NCBI GenBank assembly: GCA_905182985.1
Contig: CAJJDN010000109.1
Coordinates: 1-64,000 of the forward strand
Reading direction: 5' to 3'
DNA length: 64,000 nucleotides
Origin: Paramecium sonneborni
Taxonomy: Eukaryota; Ciliophora; Oligohymenophorea; Peniculida; Parameciidae
The notes beneath the pieces were generated by a model. The model did no database searches. It worked only from the letters and a program-made list of their open reading frames with translations, and was not told where the DNA came from. The position numbers were made by a program, and so were the translations under genes. How positions within the stretch are numbered: position 1 is the stretch's first letter; every line of letters starts with the position of its first letter. This document shows positions 40,206 through 53,584 of the stretch, in pieces.

Positions 40206-42188
40206 TCATTAAAAATCTAATTTATAAAATTAATATATTTAGGATTAATTCTCTAATAGTTTTTAATCTTTTCCCCTATCTATCCAAGTAGCCAAGTATT
40301 ACCCATCATCCGATATGGTGGCATATACCAAATCCTATTAATATTCTAATTTATCAATAAGTTGAAATTATTCATCATTCTATTTTTTTAAAAAGTATAT
40401 TTTTCTGAAATGTTTAACAATTAAAATTTTTCTATCTTAATTATACCATATAGGAGAATAGATATAATCATGATCTTCTGAAGATAATCTGATTTTTTAT
40501 ATTTCTTTAAAAGTTCCCCATTCAATTTTATAATAAAAAAGCCAGCCATTCTTTTAAACCAATACAAAAGAGGAATCATCAATAAATTTGATTCTCATCC
40601 CTAATGAGTCACACTGTCTTAAAATTTTACATTCTAATTTCTCTTTTAATTAAAATAATCTAATACACTTATCCTACCCACAAGTTATTATTTATTATGT
40701 TTTATTATTATAAGCCAATCCAAAAACTGGTTTATTATCCTTTTCATTTAAGGATTCATCTAAAGTTTTTTTGAGACAATTCTTTTTAAATTCCCAAATA
40801 GTAATTACTCCTTTTTAACTTCCAGTAATTAATTAGTTTTCGAGATGATTTAAGATCATAACCTTTATACCCCCATTATTTTAAATATTTTATGCATCTT
40901 TCCACACATTTTCGCTTTTTTTCACCCAAACAAAGATCTAACAATCTAAATCTCCTCCTCCAGAGATAAGTGTATCTGAATCCACATCAAAAACTAGACA
41001 ACTTACATCATTTTTATGTCCTTATAACTCTGTTATTTATTGTACATTATCTCTATAAAATCTCCAAATTATAATTATATTCTTTTTAGCTGTTGCAATT
41101 AATGTATTGTTTCTATTGAAACATAAAACTTAGCATAATTAAGATTACTATTATTAATACATAATTTTGTAGTTTATATTTTACACTGTGTTTTATTAAT
41201 AATCGAAATCTTAACTAGCAGTTGCTGTTTGAATTTTATGATTTTTAACACATAGATGATCTATAATACTATTCATCTGTAATTAGGCAAATGTAAAGTC
41301 TTTTTGAATCCATTCTTTCAATTTTATATCAAATTACTATCGATATTTGATAAAATTATCTTAGGTTTATGCAAAATCTTTCGCCATTTTATTTAATTCT
41401 TAACTAGCTATAATATGTGATCCATAAATTTCCTCAATTATTTTAATTCTTTATTAAAATTATTAGTTAAATTCGTTGTAAATGCTATCAGTATTTCTTT
41501 AAGTCTATAAAATACTAATGATTGTTTTAATTTTTTATGCTACTTCAGACCTTTTTTCTTCTGATTAGATTTTAAATTCAAAAAACTATATTAAATATAT
41601 TTAGAAGAATTCTGACAACTTAATTCCTTATTTACCACAATCTTTACATAATCTTCTTTCTTATATATTTTGGTCGTTTGAAATATCCAAAAATTCAATC
41701 TTTTAATTATGTTTTAGACAAGCCATTTAATTAGTTTACTAATAATTTTCTATAAAATATGATAATTTATTTCTGAGATTCTTAATTTTTGATCTTTCAA
41801 TTTCTGAATTATGATTAATTAATACACTATTAACTGTTGAATTGCTTATGCTGCTCCTTCTTATATCTTAAGCTTTTTCTAAATGTTCTTACAATTATTT
41901 TTTATCTTATGGCATCAAAAGTAAAATTTCTTTAGTTTGATCAAATTGTTCTTGAAATTTATTTAAATATTCCAAATAAGTGGCCACTATATCTAAAGTT
42001 GATACTTAATCTTGATTATTTTATTAATTAGGATAATAATCTCTTGAACCTAGAAGCTATCTTTCTTCATTTTAATTCTAAAATTATTTAAATTGCTAAT
42101 CTTATAATTCATTTAATTAAGCTTTTTGTTAATTAATAAGTAATTACACTTTTTCAATTATTTCTTTTCTTTCTTAGAGGATAAACAT
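40206..42188 (-). CDS. WD40-repeat protein with N-terminal CxxH/CxxC motif
   Basis: The 660-aa reading frame has no intron. Residues 1-150 are Gln/Lys/Glu-rich and coiled-coil-like. CLKH (157-160) and CKDC (181-184) could bind a metal, like a reduced B-box. More helix follows to about 340, then degenerate WD40 blades. Blade signatures include NTLIATAKKNIIIIW, LISGGG...FVW, LITGSQKGVITIWEF, IITCGQDKCIRLF and a last one with ATISDDGQYLATW. Paramecium has a large family of this layout (CxxH/CxxC, coiled coil, WD40), as I recall. Such proteins usually act as scaffolds; no specific partner can be named. The minus-strand WD40 relic at about 17.25-18.06 kb may derive from a relative. Confidence 0.85.
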
Positions 42189-42853
42189 ATTAAATAAATA
42201 TTAATAATTAAAATTTATGATAAAATGTTCTTTTCTAGAAAATACTCTAATTCTATTAATTAATATTATTTTTTTAGAGTATTTTATGTTTTAATAATAG
42301 GATAAAACATTTTTCATAATCATTTTACTTTGATTAAAAATGAGCCCAAATTTCATAGACAACCACCAATTAAAGCTAAAATTTTTCGACATAAACTTGG
42401 TTGGAGAATTGATTGTCACGATTGGAAAAAGGATTTTTTCTTGAAACAATTCTTAATTGATAAGAAAAAATTTGGAGCAAACCAGAAGAAACTTATTTAT
42501 TCGTAAGTATTACGATGGAAATTTTAAAAATAAGAAGAAACAAATCGAATATATTTAATTTGTAATACTATGAGAATTAACCAAATATATAGATTGTTTA
42601 TTATATTATGATTATTTTTAAAATTTTAAGATAAGCTAAACGATTGATAAAAAATCATTTTCATGTTGGAACAATAAAGTATGAAACAATATTGGTTTTT
42701 AGTATAAAATTATATAGTTTATTGTTATATATTAAAAAAATAAAGATAATCTAATATTAGTATTAATATATATTGTGGAATGTATATAAGTATAAAAATA
42801 TTGATTTATTAATGTTGAATTGAGAAACATAAATAAATATATTATTTTAATCT
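42189..42853. other. Divergent spacer with a short open stretch
   Basis: This lies between the starts of the WD40 gene (-) and the START gene (+). Around 42,340-42,500 a slightly GC-richer stretch stays open for about 60 codons (KNEPKFHRQPPIKAKIFR...) without TAA/TAG, but no start, intron or family match is evident. I do not call it a gene. Confidence 0.4.
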
Positions 42854-43556
42854 ATGTAAGTAAATTACGAAGCGATCATTGATGGTAAACTACTTATTTA
42901 ATTGGGTAGAGGCTAAGAATAAAATGATGAAATGGTAGGAAATAAATGAATAAAACATGTGGGAATTATATGCAAATAAGGAAGGATATATTGTATACAC
43001 AAAGAAGAATCCAGAAAATGGAATAAACATGAATAGATCTCAAACAGAAATTGCAAGGACTCCTGATTAAATTTTAGATTTGGTTGGCGATGTAAATAAA
43101 AGACCTTTGTATGATGAGAAAGTGGAAACAGTAAATTAAATATATTATATTATTAGGCTCATGTAATTGAATAAATTGATGCTAACACAAGAATTATTTA
43201 TGTGAGAATAAAACCACCCATTCCATTTATGAGCAGCAGAGATTTAGTGATGGTTTAGAAGGTTTATAAATAAAATGATGGAATTTATATTGTATGCTGT
43301 ACTTATTTTATTATTATTAATAGCAAAATCAATAATTCATTAAAAAACACCTCCAATCAATAAAATTGAAAGAGCAGAAATGCATTTAAGTGGCTGGATT
43401 ATCATTCCTTAACCAAATCAAATGACTAAGATAATTACTATCTAATGTTTTGATCCAAGAGGAGATGTTCCGACTTCAATCACCAATTAATATGCTAAAC
43501 TTTAAACAGATATGATGAAAGCTGCAATTAAATACATAGCTCTTAATTACAAATGA
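42854..43556 (+). CDS. START-domain lipid-transfer protein
   Basis: The 208-aa protein consists of essentially one StAR-related lipid-transfer domain. Three introns lie at 42885-42909, 43131-43156 and 43299-43323. Diagnostic pieces are VYTKKNPENG, PDQILDLVGDVNKRPLYDEKVE, YVRIKPPIPFMSSRDLVMV, YIVCSKSI, RAEMHLSGWIIIPQ and a C-terminal amphipathic helix that would close the lipid pocket. No signal peptide or membrane helix is present, so it is probably cytosolic and carries a lipid such as sterol or phospholipid between membranes. The ligand cannot be read. I chose the ATG at 42854 because splicing the first intron then gives IIDEAKNKMMKWQEI joined in frame. An ATG at 42882 inside that intron would give an alternative start. 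Confidence 0.9.
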
Positions 43557-45100
43557 TTCATTAAATAAACATAAGAAAATCAATTAATCTTATTTTTTTC
43601 AATATATTTAATAAAATCAATCTCTTCATAACAAATTTCATCATTGAACTTGAAGAGTTTTCATAAAAGTCTATCATTAATTTAAAACTCTGTTCTTAAT
43701 CTTTAGAATTTGTTCAATATAAATGAATCCTTTTTATTAATATTAAGTTTTAGTGGCTATTACAGATGATCCTAATAATACAAACATTATTATCAAGAAT
43801 TTCAATATTCACTCTAAAATGAAAATATATAACTAGGAAATAGTTTATTGAATTAAAAGATATCGTAATAATTAAGAAGTAGAATGGGTGATTGAATGAT
43901 AGAAGTATTAGGTATTCCACTGAAACTAAAACCAATTCTATTTTTTTTAGTTTCTGTATCAAATATGAACAATTTCTTATCTAAATCAAATAATTAATAT
44001 TCTGATTAACATTTAGGAATTAGTTGCATGTTTATAACCACCAAATTGGATGATATTTATCACATCCCTTTATAAGATTTTGTTTAAAGAATAAGTCACA
44101 ATAAATATTCTACGTAATTATATTTTTATTCATATTAGAAATAAAATCAAAGATATGAAATAAATCATATTAGAAAACTTGAATTATGAAATTACATTTC
44201 CTATAATTCTTGTTAGATTTTATAATCTAGATGATTAATATGTAATTATCATAGCTTTTTAATTACAAAATTTAAATGGATATGATTTCTTTAAATCTAA
44301 AAAAATAAATCTGATAACCATATTAGAAGCAAGCATCTATATTTTTAAAATTAGTCTTCATGACTATACCATTATTTAATTTCACGCCAAAACACTAACA
44401 GTATCTATATTTTTTATTCCAATAGTGATTTCTTTATTTAAAAAGATTCTTAAAAATAAAATAAAATATTAAATTAATTTGCACTTATACATTCAAGTTT
44501 ATTATATAGAGCTTTTAAATTAACTCTATGTCTGAGATAAATTTAATCAATTTTAATTCGTGCCAAGTCAAATTAAAAGAATTAATCAATTAATGAAAAA
44601 AATATCCAGATCTATAGAAGTTAAATAAGTACTCTTTAATTTTAATTTTTTTTAATTAGTTTCAAATAAATACAAATTTTATAAATTATAAGATTTATTA
44701 TAATTCTATTGCTGTGATTATTTACTTCAATAATAATATGTTTAAAAAACATTTTAAAAACTAATGATTCTAATTTTTCTTATCTTCATGATTAAAAGAC
44801 ATAATTTTTTATTTTATCAAATAAGATTGATTTATCATGAAACTTTATTTTAAATAAAATAGGACTCAGTCAATATGACTTTAACTGAAACTTATTAATT
44901 TTATGGAATGAAATTCTAATTTTTTTTAAATGAAATCTAAAATAATGATGAAATAACAATTCAAGAAAATGAAGTTAACTCACACAATTTAACTTTTTTA
45001 AATTGAATATACATATGTTTTAATTTCTAAGAAGTTAAAAATTTATTATTATAGATTTGAAAACTATTGAAATAAATATATAATTATATAATTAAATCAA
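43557..45100. other. Gene-poor spacer, possible small minus ORF
   Basis: Apart from the doubtful 75-codon frame at 43802-44029, I see no gene. The stretch 44,040-45,100 is plain AT-rich sequence. A convergent or upstream regulatory role for the flanking plus-strand genes is possible but not visible. Confidence 0.45.
43802..44029 (-). CDS. Small ORF, possibly a kelch-like gene fragment
   Basis: ATG at 44029 opens 75 codons ending in TGA. The frame reads MQLIPKCQSEYQLFDLDKKL, then FIFDTETKKNRIGF, which recalls a blade of a kelch-type propeller. An FGGYKH piece just upstream lies in another frame. With no second blade and no exon that joins cleanly, this could equally be a relic or chance. Confidence 0.25.
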
Positions 45101-45944
45101 ATGGGAATGTGTGATTCACGAGAAGAAATAAAAGATGTTTAATTTGGAAGATCAACAATTCAACCAAAGATGTCAGAGAATCCTAATTTAGATTTTTACA
45201 GAGGTGTATATCCTTTCTAGTTGAATAATTAAATATAGTTTCATATGAAGCATTGGAAAACTTATAATTAATAATATCAATGGAACAAATTTTATTCAGA
45301 TTTAGAATCCGATAAATAATTTATGCAATGGCTGTATCCAAATTTTTTTTAATCATTTTTGAACACAACTAGTTTTAGATTGTCTATAAAAGAAAGAAAT
45401 AGTTTTATAGAGGATTAATAAGTAATATTAATAAATATCTTAGATTATTTAATAGTATGTGGAAAATATAAAAATGTTTTAGAGATTCTTAGGTATTGGT
45501 AGAGATGACAATTAAGATTTATTAATAATAGATTAACAATAATTTGATCAATGCATATATTCTTATACATCAAATTAAGTTAGAATCTAGCGATTTATAT
45601 CCTCAATGAGCATTTTAGGGTAGAGAGATTTGGCACTTGAAACCTTATAAGTAATAAAGAATAAATTGACAAAAAAAAATAAGATATATTAATCTAAATT
45701 TTAAGGGTTTGAATTATTGATTGAAGAATTTGATTATTCAGCACAATCTTTATATTCAAAAAAAGTATATTCAATAAATAATATAAAGAAGCCAACAAAA
45801 TCATTTGAGGAATACAAAACACATTATGTGTAAGAAGATCTTTTTAATGAATTATGGGTATAGGCTTCGATATTGACAAAGGCACCAATATAAGTTAATT
45901 AATAAAGTAGAGAATCATTTTTAGTTAAAGAAAAGGTTTGTTGA
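45101..45944 (+). CDS. OGFr-domain protein with acylation-type N-terminus
   Basis: The 271-aa protein has one intron (45455-45482). It matches the conserved region of the opioid growth factor receptor family: LDFYRG near residue 30, WKTYNQQYQWNKFYSDLE (52-69), then FMQWLYPN (74-81) corresponding to the family's HDFIQWLFP, FNTTSFRLS-like spacing, and LDYLIRFLGI joined across the intron. The start MGMC offers Gly2 and Cys4 for myristoylation and palmitoylation, so membrane attachment is possible. The second half is helical and has no further family mark. In other eukaryotes and in protists the biochemical role of this domain is unclear. The stop lies 22 bp from the stop of the convergent CFAP77 gene. 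Confidence 0.75.
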
Positions 45945-45966
45945 TAATGATTACTTTAATGAATAA

Positions 45967-46708
45967 TCATTTTTTAGTTGATAAATTGGTATTGATTTTT
46001 GGATTTACTGTCTTAAATTTTTCCATTTTGAAAGGTTCTTTTTTCTCAACACCTTGAATAGCTGCTAATTTTTTATGATTTGTATCATAAAACAATTAAG
46101 AAGCTTTGTTACCTTTTACCAAAGATGAAGAGAGTTTAGAATCCTTTTTATATAATATAAAATACATACTTAAGAGCTTGCTCTACCTTAATATTTATCT
46201 AAGATAACAGATTCAGCTTCAATTCCATAAGAATTACCCATAATCAACTTCATAGGTGTTGATGGTCTAATATAAATACATTTAATAAAACCTGTTTTTA
46301 CGACCATATCTAAATTCTTCTTCTGGTAATTCTATAGCTTGTATGTTTGTACCCTTTTTAAGTTTCAATCTTGCATCATTTGTCTATCTAAATTTGTACA
46401 TATCCTGAATATATAAAACAGTTACATGTGCTTTGACAGATCCATTATGAATAGACTATTTGTTTAATTCAGCAAAATCTCGATTAGGTACTCTATCTTT
46501 TGATTCTTAATGGAATTTCCATGTCATAGTTACTGATTATAGATGAATAAATACCTTCTTTAGCTCCTTCCTTATCTCTAGCCAAAGGTTATCCATAAAT
46601 AAAATCTTAATTAGGTAAATTGTATGTTGAAGGTTTAGGTTTGCCAACATCATCTTTCATTAAAAGAGGATTAGAATGATTTTATGAGAATGGAGGTGTT
46701 GTTTACAT
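45967..46708 (-). CDS. CFAP77: CFAP77, ciliary doublet-microtubule protein
   Basis: The 222-aa protein has three introns (46533-46554, 46267-46291, 46144-46169). After splicing it shows the family order: DFIYGQPLARDKEGAKEV, then TWKFHQESKDRVPNRDF, LNKQSIHNGSVKA, YRQT-like KFRQTNDAR, the block FRYGRKNRPSTPMK, and a C-terminal FKMEKFKTVNPKI. CFAP77 in Tetrahymena lies inside the B-tubule at the outer junction of axonemal doublets and helps stabilise that junction. Length and motifs agree with that family. The protein is soluble, with no signal peptide or membrane helix. Intron 2 starts with GTT instead of the usual GTA. The gene is convergent with the OGFr-domain gene, with a 22-bp gap between the stops. 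Confidence 0.85.
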
Positions 46709-46860
46709 TTTAATAATAAATAAATAATTAATATTAGATAAAAATTGATTAGGGATATTGAAAATTGTATATTAATTAAGGTGATAATAAATATTATTCA
46801 ATAGAAAGAAGGAAATAAAAATGAATTATTGATAATTATTTATTTATTAAAAAAAATAAA

Positions 46861-47572
46861 ATGTAAATGAGCCAAGGTGAATTTTGGCAAAAATAAGAGG
46901 AAATAATTTAAGGAGTTTAAGATGGTTAATAAAAGAGAAAGAATAAAAAAAGAGTAATTACAAATCCAAGTTAATAAACAGGACATTGGAGTGAATCTGA
47001 ACATTAAACTTATATTGATTTTTTGAATATGCATAGAACTGTAATGGAATCATAAGATTAAAAAAAGACTAGCAAAATATTTAAATTGATGAGTGAGACT
47101 ATTGGGACTAGAAGTCCATCATAATGTAGGTTGTAAATTAACAAATAAATATTAGATCTCATCATTAAAAGTTTAATCCTTTTGTTCATTAAATAAAAAA
47201 GAGATAGAAAGGAGCAGGAAGAAGAAAAAAGGATAATTAAAATATTGATAAATTAAATAAGAATGATGAAAATGCATTTTTGTAATCTTTACAAATTCAG
47301 CATTAATTATTTTAACAATAACCTTTGGTAATTATCAAATTTAATATAGGATTATTAAATGTTGTAGTTTCCTTATTTCCCTTATGTTCCAATATTCGAT
47401 AATTAGTTTAAAGAAGATGAGAAATTAAATGAACAATAGCAGTTGTATTTTCAATAATGTATGTTATTTCAACAACAATTTCCATAATAGTTGGATGATA
47501 AGAATCTTTGTTGTTTTAATTTTAATTTTATGCCTTAATAATAGTAAGTTCATTTAAATTTTAATTACTTCC

Positions 47573-47603
<31 letters not shown>

Positions 47604-47676
47604 GTTCAACAATGATTTTTAAGTATTAAATTCAGGTGATATAAACAACAAGGAAAACTAATTCGATGAATAATGA
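46861..47676 (+). CDS. Myb-like DNA-binding protein with polyQ tail
   Basis: The 255-aa protein has introns at 47130-47155 (a GTA donor 3 nt downstream is possible) and 47327-47348 approximately. A basic N-terminus is followed by one Myb/SANT-type domain: TGHWSESEHQTYIDFL, IFKLMSETIGTRSPSQC, then R and SHHQKFNPF across the intron. This form, ending in QCRSHHQK, is frequent in ciliate Myb-like proteins and should bind DNA in the nucleus. The C-terminal 150 residues are rich in Gln, Asn, Phe and Tyr and include ten consecutive Gln written as CAA plus nine TAA. Such tails often mediate activation or condensation; that is an inference. Three in-frame starts (46861, 46867 and the intervening TAA codon) make the first ATG the default. 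A shorter paralog lies at 61,406. Confidence 0.8.
47572..47601 (+). repeat. (TAA)9 microsatellite coding for polyglutamine
   Basis: CAA followed by nine TAA codons gives ten glutamines inside the Myb-like protein. In a standard-code genome this would be a run of stops. Its length may vary between strains. Confidence 0.85.
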
Positions 47677-47732
47677 TAATTAATAAATATATATAATAAT
47701 GTAATAATATAAATAATTATATATATAAATAA

Positions 47733-49629
<1,897 letters not shown>

Positions 49630-49698
49630 ATTTATAACACATCATTCAATTATATTTAAGCATATCTACTTAGTATTAAAATATATAGATTAATATCA

Positions 49699-51371
49699 TC
49701 AAAACTACTTATATAAATTTAATGTACATCTTCACTGTTAATATTTTCAGGCAATATCTTTTCACTCATTTATTTCTATTCTTGTTAAATAAATGCATTC
49801 TGCTAACTAAAATATTAATTTGATTTGAATACACTGCTTGTGCCAACTAAATATCCATCATTTTGATCTTTAGTTTATCTTTCATGTTCAGTCTCATTTT
49901 CTTTGATTATGGTTATTATTATTCAAATTGTCTATTATGAATCAATTAAAATTTATTACTGTGCTTAAGCAAAATAACAACTAACTTCTGTTGCTTATTC
50001 CTTTCCATAATATCCAAAGCTGCTTTCTTCTGAATCATTTACTCCTATTAATATATAATAATTATATATGTACTTGAATCATCAGCTAACAATGAATCAC
50101 ATAAATCTAATTATTTATAACTTTTTTCATATTTCTAAATAATCATATCTGTAATTTAATTATTTTCTTTTTGTTAAACATTCTTCTATGATTATTTTTG
50201 TTATTTTTAAGGTAACATATCTACATTTAAATTCCCATCAGTATCATCTTAATTAATATTCTCAGCATTTGATATAAACTATTCAAACATTCTATTTTAA
50301 TTCATATTATTTATACTCTATTATTGAACTATCACCAACCCTCTTCAAAAATACTTTCATTAATTATTCTCTTTACAATAATTTCTGTATTGCTTCAAAT
50401 TATCCTTATACAAGAAACTTTAATTCTTATGTTTCTACAATAAATTTAATATAAATACCTGCTTATAATTGTGTATTTTCTTTGTTATTTTTTAAATCAT
50501 ATATTTATTAGTTCAATTATTCAATTTTTTCATTTTATTAAGTTTTATTACTCTATAATTATTCGTTCTCTTAAATTAATACTTAGTAATTCTTTTTTAT
50601 TTGGAGTAAGCTATTTTCCAATTTCTTTTTTTCTTATTAAAATTAATAAGTTTATTATAAAATTTATATCTATCTTTTAAAGAAATGATCAACTTATATA
50701 GTTTAAAATGTATCTGAATTTGAAGAAGGTAAATTTATTTAAGGCTATGAATTTTATAAATTAGGTTCTTAAAATAAAGCTGCTACTAATTAATGTAACA
50801 TTTAATTAAATTTGGTCATAAACGTCAATTCTAGAGCATCTTATTATAAATTTTTATCTCTTTCTTATAATAAAACTTTAATTTTTTCTTTTATTTTTTA
50901 AACTTATGATTAATCACTTGATACGCTGTTGCTATTTATTTTATTTTTAACTGATTGATGAAATGAATAATTTTTAGTTTAAGCAGGAGATTATGAATCA
51001 ATATGCATCATTGATTAGTTTTTTCGTAATTCATGGGAAATCTTAACTGTTTCAATCAATTCGTTGTTAATGGAATACATTTATTATTTATTCATTTGTT
51101 ATGAACTACTGATTACATTTAAAATACTACCCAACTTCTATTAAGAAGCTGGTTAATTAATAAAAGTTTTGTTAACTTTTTGAATATTTTCAAATGATTT
51201 TTATCTTCCAACGACTGGACTGTTGTTATTCGAAATATTTTATGATTATGTTTCAATTTAATTCTTGGATCTATTTTTGGGGAATTTCTTTTCTAAAATT
51301 TTACCTTATAACTTTAACATTTAGCTAACACACATTTATTGTGCTATTCTATCATTATCACACTTCTTCAT
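49699..51371 (-). CDS. Gln-rich coiled-coil protein
   Basis: The 506-aa hypothetical protein depends on six short introns (50435-50458, 50292-50316, 50045-50073, 49932-49959, 49807-49832, 49708-49727). All six have GT..AG ends and together restore one frame. Residues 1-150 are polar and low in structure (MKKCDNDRIAQQM...). A central coiled coil with QEKKKLENSLLQIKK and QENEQLQSNKTQQNEKIEQL suggests a filament or scaffold component. The C-terminal part is acidic and Gln-rich with FGYYGKEQATEV. No known domain is recognised. The frame is open upstream of the chosen ATG, so an earlier start cannot be excluded. Its stop lies 69 bp from the stop of the convergent Polo-like kinase gene. Confidence 0.65.
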
Positions 51372-51638
51372 AATAATAAATTTATTAATGTCAATATTTT
51401 GAGGAATTCTAAGGTAGACTTTTTAAACAGCAAGTATAGAAGAGCTTAATTGATTAATTAGATTAATTATGTTTATATAATAGAGAAGATAGATTATTTT
51501 GGATAAAGTTTAAGAGAATATAGATTTGATTTAAGTTTGTATTCAGAAATATAATGATTTTAGTTGGTTTATGTATAATAAAAATAAAGAATAGTATATA
51601 AGATATGATTAATAAGGATGTGAAATAATATTTAATAT

Positions 51639-52917
51639 TCAAATATAACAATTTTACATAAATAGATGAAGTTCTTTAATACTTGAACACCTTGTTTTTT
51701 ATTTATTTTTTTTATTAATTACAACAATATTATTAGTATCTATTAAATTGATTTAAAAATTGAGATTATCAAATTCAATTTCATTTCTTTTATCCAATTT
51801 ATTAAATCCCATAATTTTAATTTATTAAATAAGATCATTGTCAATAGGTTATTGTCTACGATTTTTTTATAAATTATTAAAATCGAATTCTTTTAGAAGT
51901 GGGAAAAAGTTTTATTCATTTTCTTTTGAATAAATATCTTTAGTAACTAATTCTTTGAGTAGTTATTTATAATCAATAGTTTATGTTGATTTATGAACTA
52001 TATATTTTAAAGCTTCTTTTAAATCTTTTTTTTCTTTATATCTTAAATGTAATTCTAAAGCAATACGATTATGATCAATGTTCATTTTTGGATCTATTCT
52101 TTCAAAAAGGATTTTTTCTTTTTCTAAAAACATTTAGTAGAAATTTTTTAAAATTTGAAAGGAAATAAGAATGTTTGATTATTCATCAAGTAATATCAAA
52201 ATGATTTGTTTGAGATGATTAAATATACTTCCTTATCCTTCATTTTAATCAAATAGTAATTCGAATATGATGGGAAATATATTAGTTTTAGTCATATCTT
52301 CTAATTGAATTCTTTCTTTTTCATGGATTTTTTCAATTTTCTTAATATAGAGTTCAAATAAAAATTGTTTAATTTATGGTTAATACTTTTCATCTTAAGT
52401 TAGAATAAATTTACTACAAATTAATTTACTTAAAATCATTCTAAATTTTGTCCTATTAACAATATTATTAATATATCTTTTCTATAGAATATATTGATAT
52501 GTATATATACCTCTTATAAATAGTATTCATATATTTATAGTAGTTCATCAACATAAATGATTTCATACTTTTTTGGTTCAATCATAACATTTACAATATA
52601 TTCACGTACTTCTTTTAATTCTTATCCATCTATCATAATACATATTGAATTCAATGAAATCTTAGTAAAGAAACCTATCCATGAATCTTTGATTAGTTAT
52701 CTAAATTATGATTCATGATGAGCAAATTAACCAATTTTAGAAATCTAACTCAAAAATGAAGTTCTAAAACCTTCACTTAATCCTAAATTATCAACCATTT
52801 ATTCATAAAACCTTCAATATTAAGATTAATATACAATTTCTAAACAAATTCTAAATGGATAGGCAAATAATAATCATATGTTTTAAGATGTTCAAACACT
52901 TTTTAATTAGGTTTCAT
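51639..52917 (-). CDS. Hypothetical helical protein, 408 aa
   Basis: The frame is intact after introns at 52812-52834 and 52482-52510. The protein is mostly helical and charged (MKPNQKVFEHLKTYDYYLPI, LLKEFDFNNLQKNRRQ), without signal peptide, membrane helix or repeats. Pieces such as GLSEGFRTSFLSQI and ELHLRYKEKKDLKEAL do not bring a family to mind. It is likely cytosolic. The gene ends 268 bp upstream of the coiled-coil gene and starts about 100 bp after the end of the next minus-strand gene. Confidence 0.7.
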
Positions 52918-53020
52918 AATAAATTAAAAAAATGAATACATTTATATAAAATAGAATTTATATAAATAATAAAAAATTAAAAGATGGATATATTTATTTT
53001 GTATATGAATAATAATATCA

Positions 53021-53584
53021 TCAATCTTATTCTTACAATGTTCCTTCTAATGCTTATCTTGATTCTTCTTCTTTTCTTTCTTATTCCATTTAATCTTCTC
53101 TCATAATATTATCTAAATCAGTTTATAATTTAATCATTGCAGGTCCTCTCTCAATTTCTTAAGTCATTTGTAAATATGCAGTATTTAATTACTGAGCCAA
53201 ATGATCACCTGAATCTTATTCAATTATATTTCCATTTAAATCTGTTACTGTATATGAATAAACACCAGCATTATTTGATAAATCAATAACCTGTCCTACT
53301 ACTCCTGGAATATATTCACTATGAGTTTCAACTAGTAATTTATGTTTCTTTGTCTCTTTCTCTACTCCATCTTAAGTTATTTAAGCCCAATGTTCTATTC
53401 AATTTATTAATTTTTTACAAGCTTCCTTTGCATTCAAATGGTAATCACTCTCTCCCAAATTTACAAATTCCAAAAATGCACTGTTGAATCCTCTCTTCTT
53501 CTAATGAACTGAACCATGCGATTTTCTAACATGTCCAGCATATGCTGTTAATAACAATGCGCATATAAGAACTGATTTATACAT
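53021..53584 (-). CDS. Small secreted or luminal protein, 179 aa
   Basis: One 24-nt intron (53395-53418) contains an in-frame TGA and must be removed. A signal peptide MYKSVLICALLLTAYAG is followed by a basic stretch (HVRKSHGSVHQKKR) that could be a processing site. The mature part has VETHSEYIPGVVGQVIDLSN and GVYSYTVTDLNGNIIEQ, then an acidic Glu/Gln-rich helical tail ending EEESRQALEGTLQEQD. No cysteines occur after the signal peptide. Secretory-granule content proteins of ciliates are often acidic and helical like this, but I see no specific trichocyst-matrix mark. The function is unknown. Confidence 0.7.

Noticed and set aside
40501..40560. Frameshift in the WD40 gene near NGWLFYYK
   Set aside because: Recounting the A-run on the plus strand (six A) shows one continuous frame; the total length is a multiple of three.
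42340..42500. Possible exon in the spacer before the START gene
   Set aside because: The open stretch has no start codon context, no splice sites joining it to either neighbour and no family match.
49923..49925. Premature TGA in the minus-strand coiled-coil gene
   Set aside because: Two canonical introns (49932-49959 and 49807-49832) change the frame so that this TGA is not read, and the spliced length is divisible by three.
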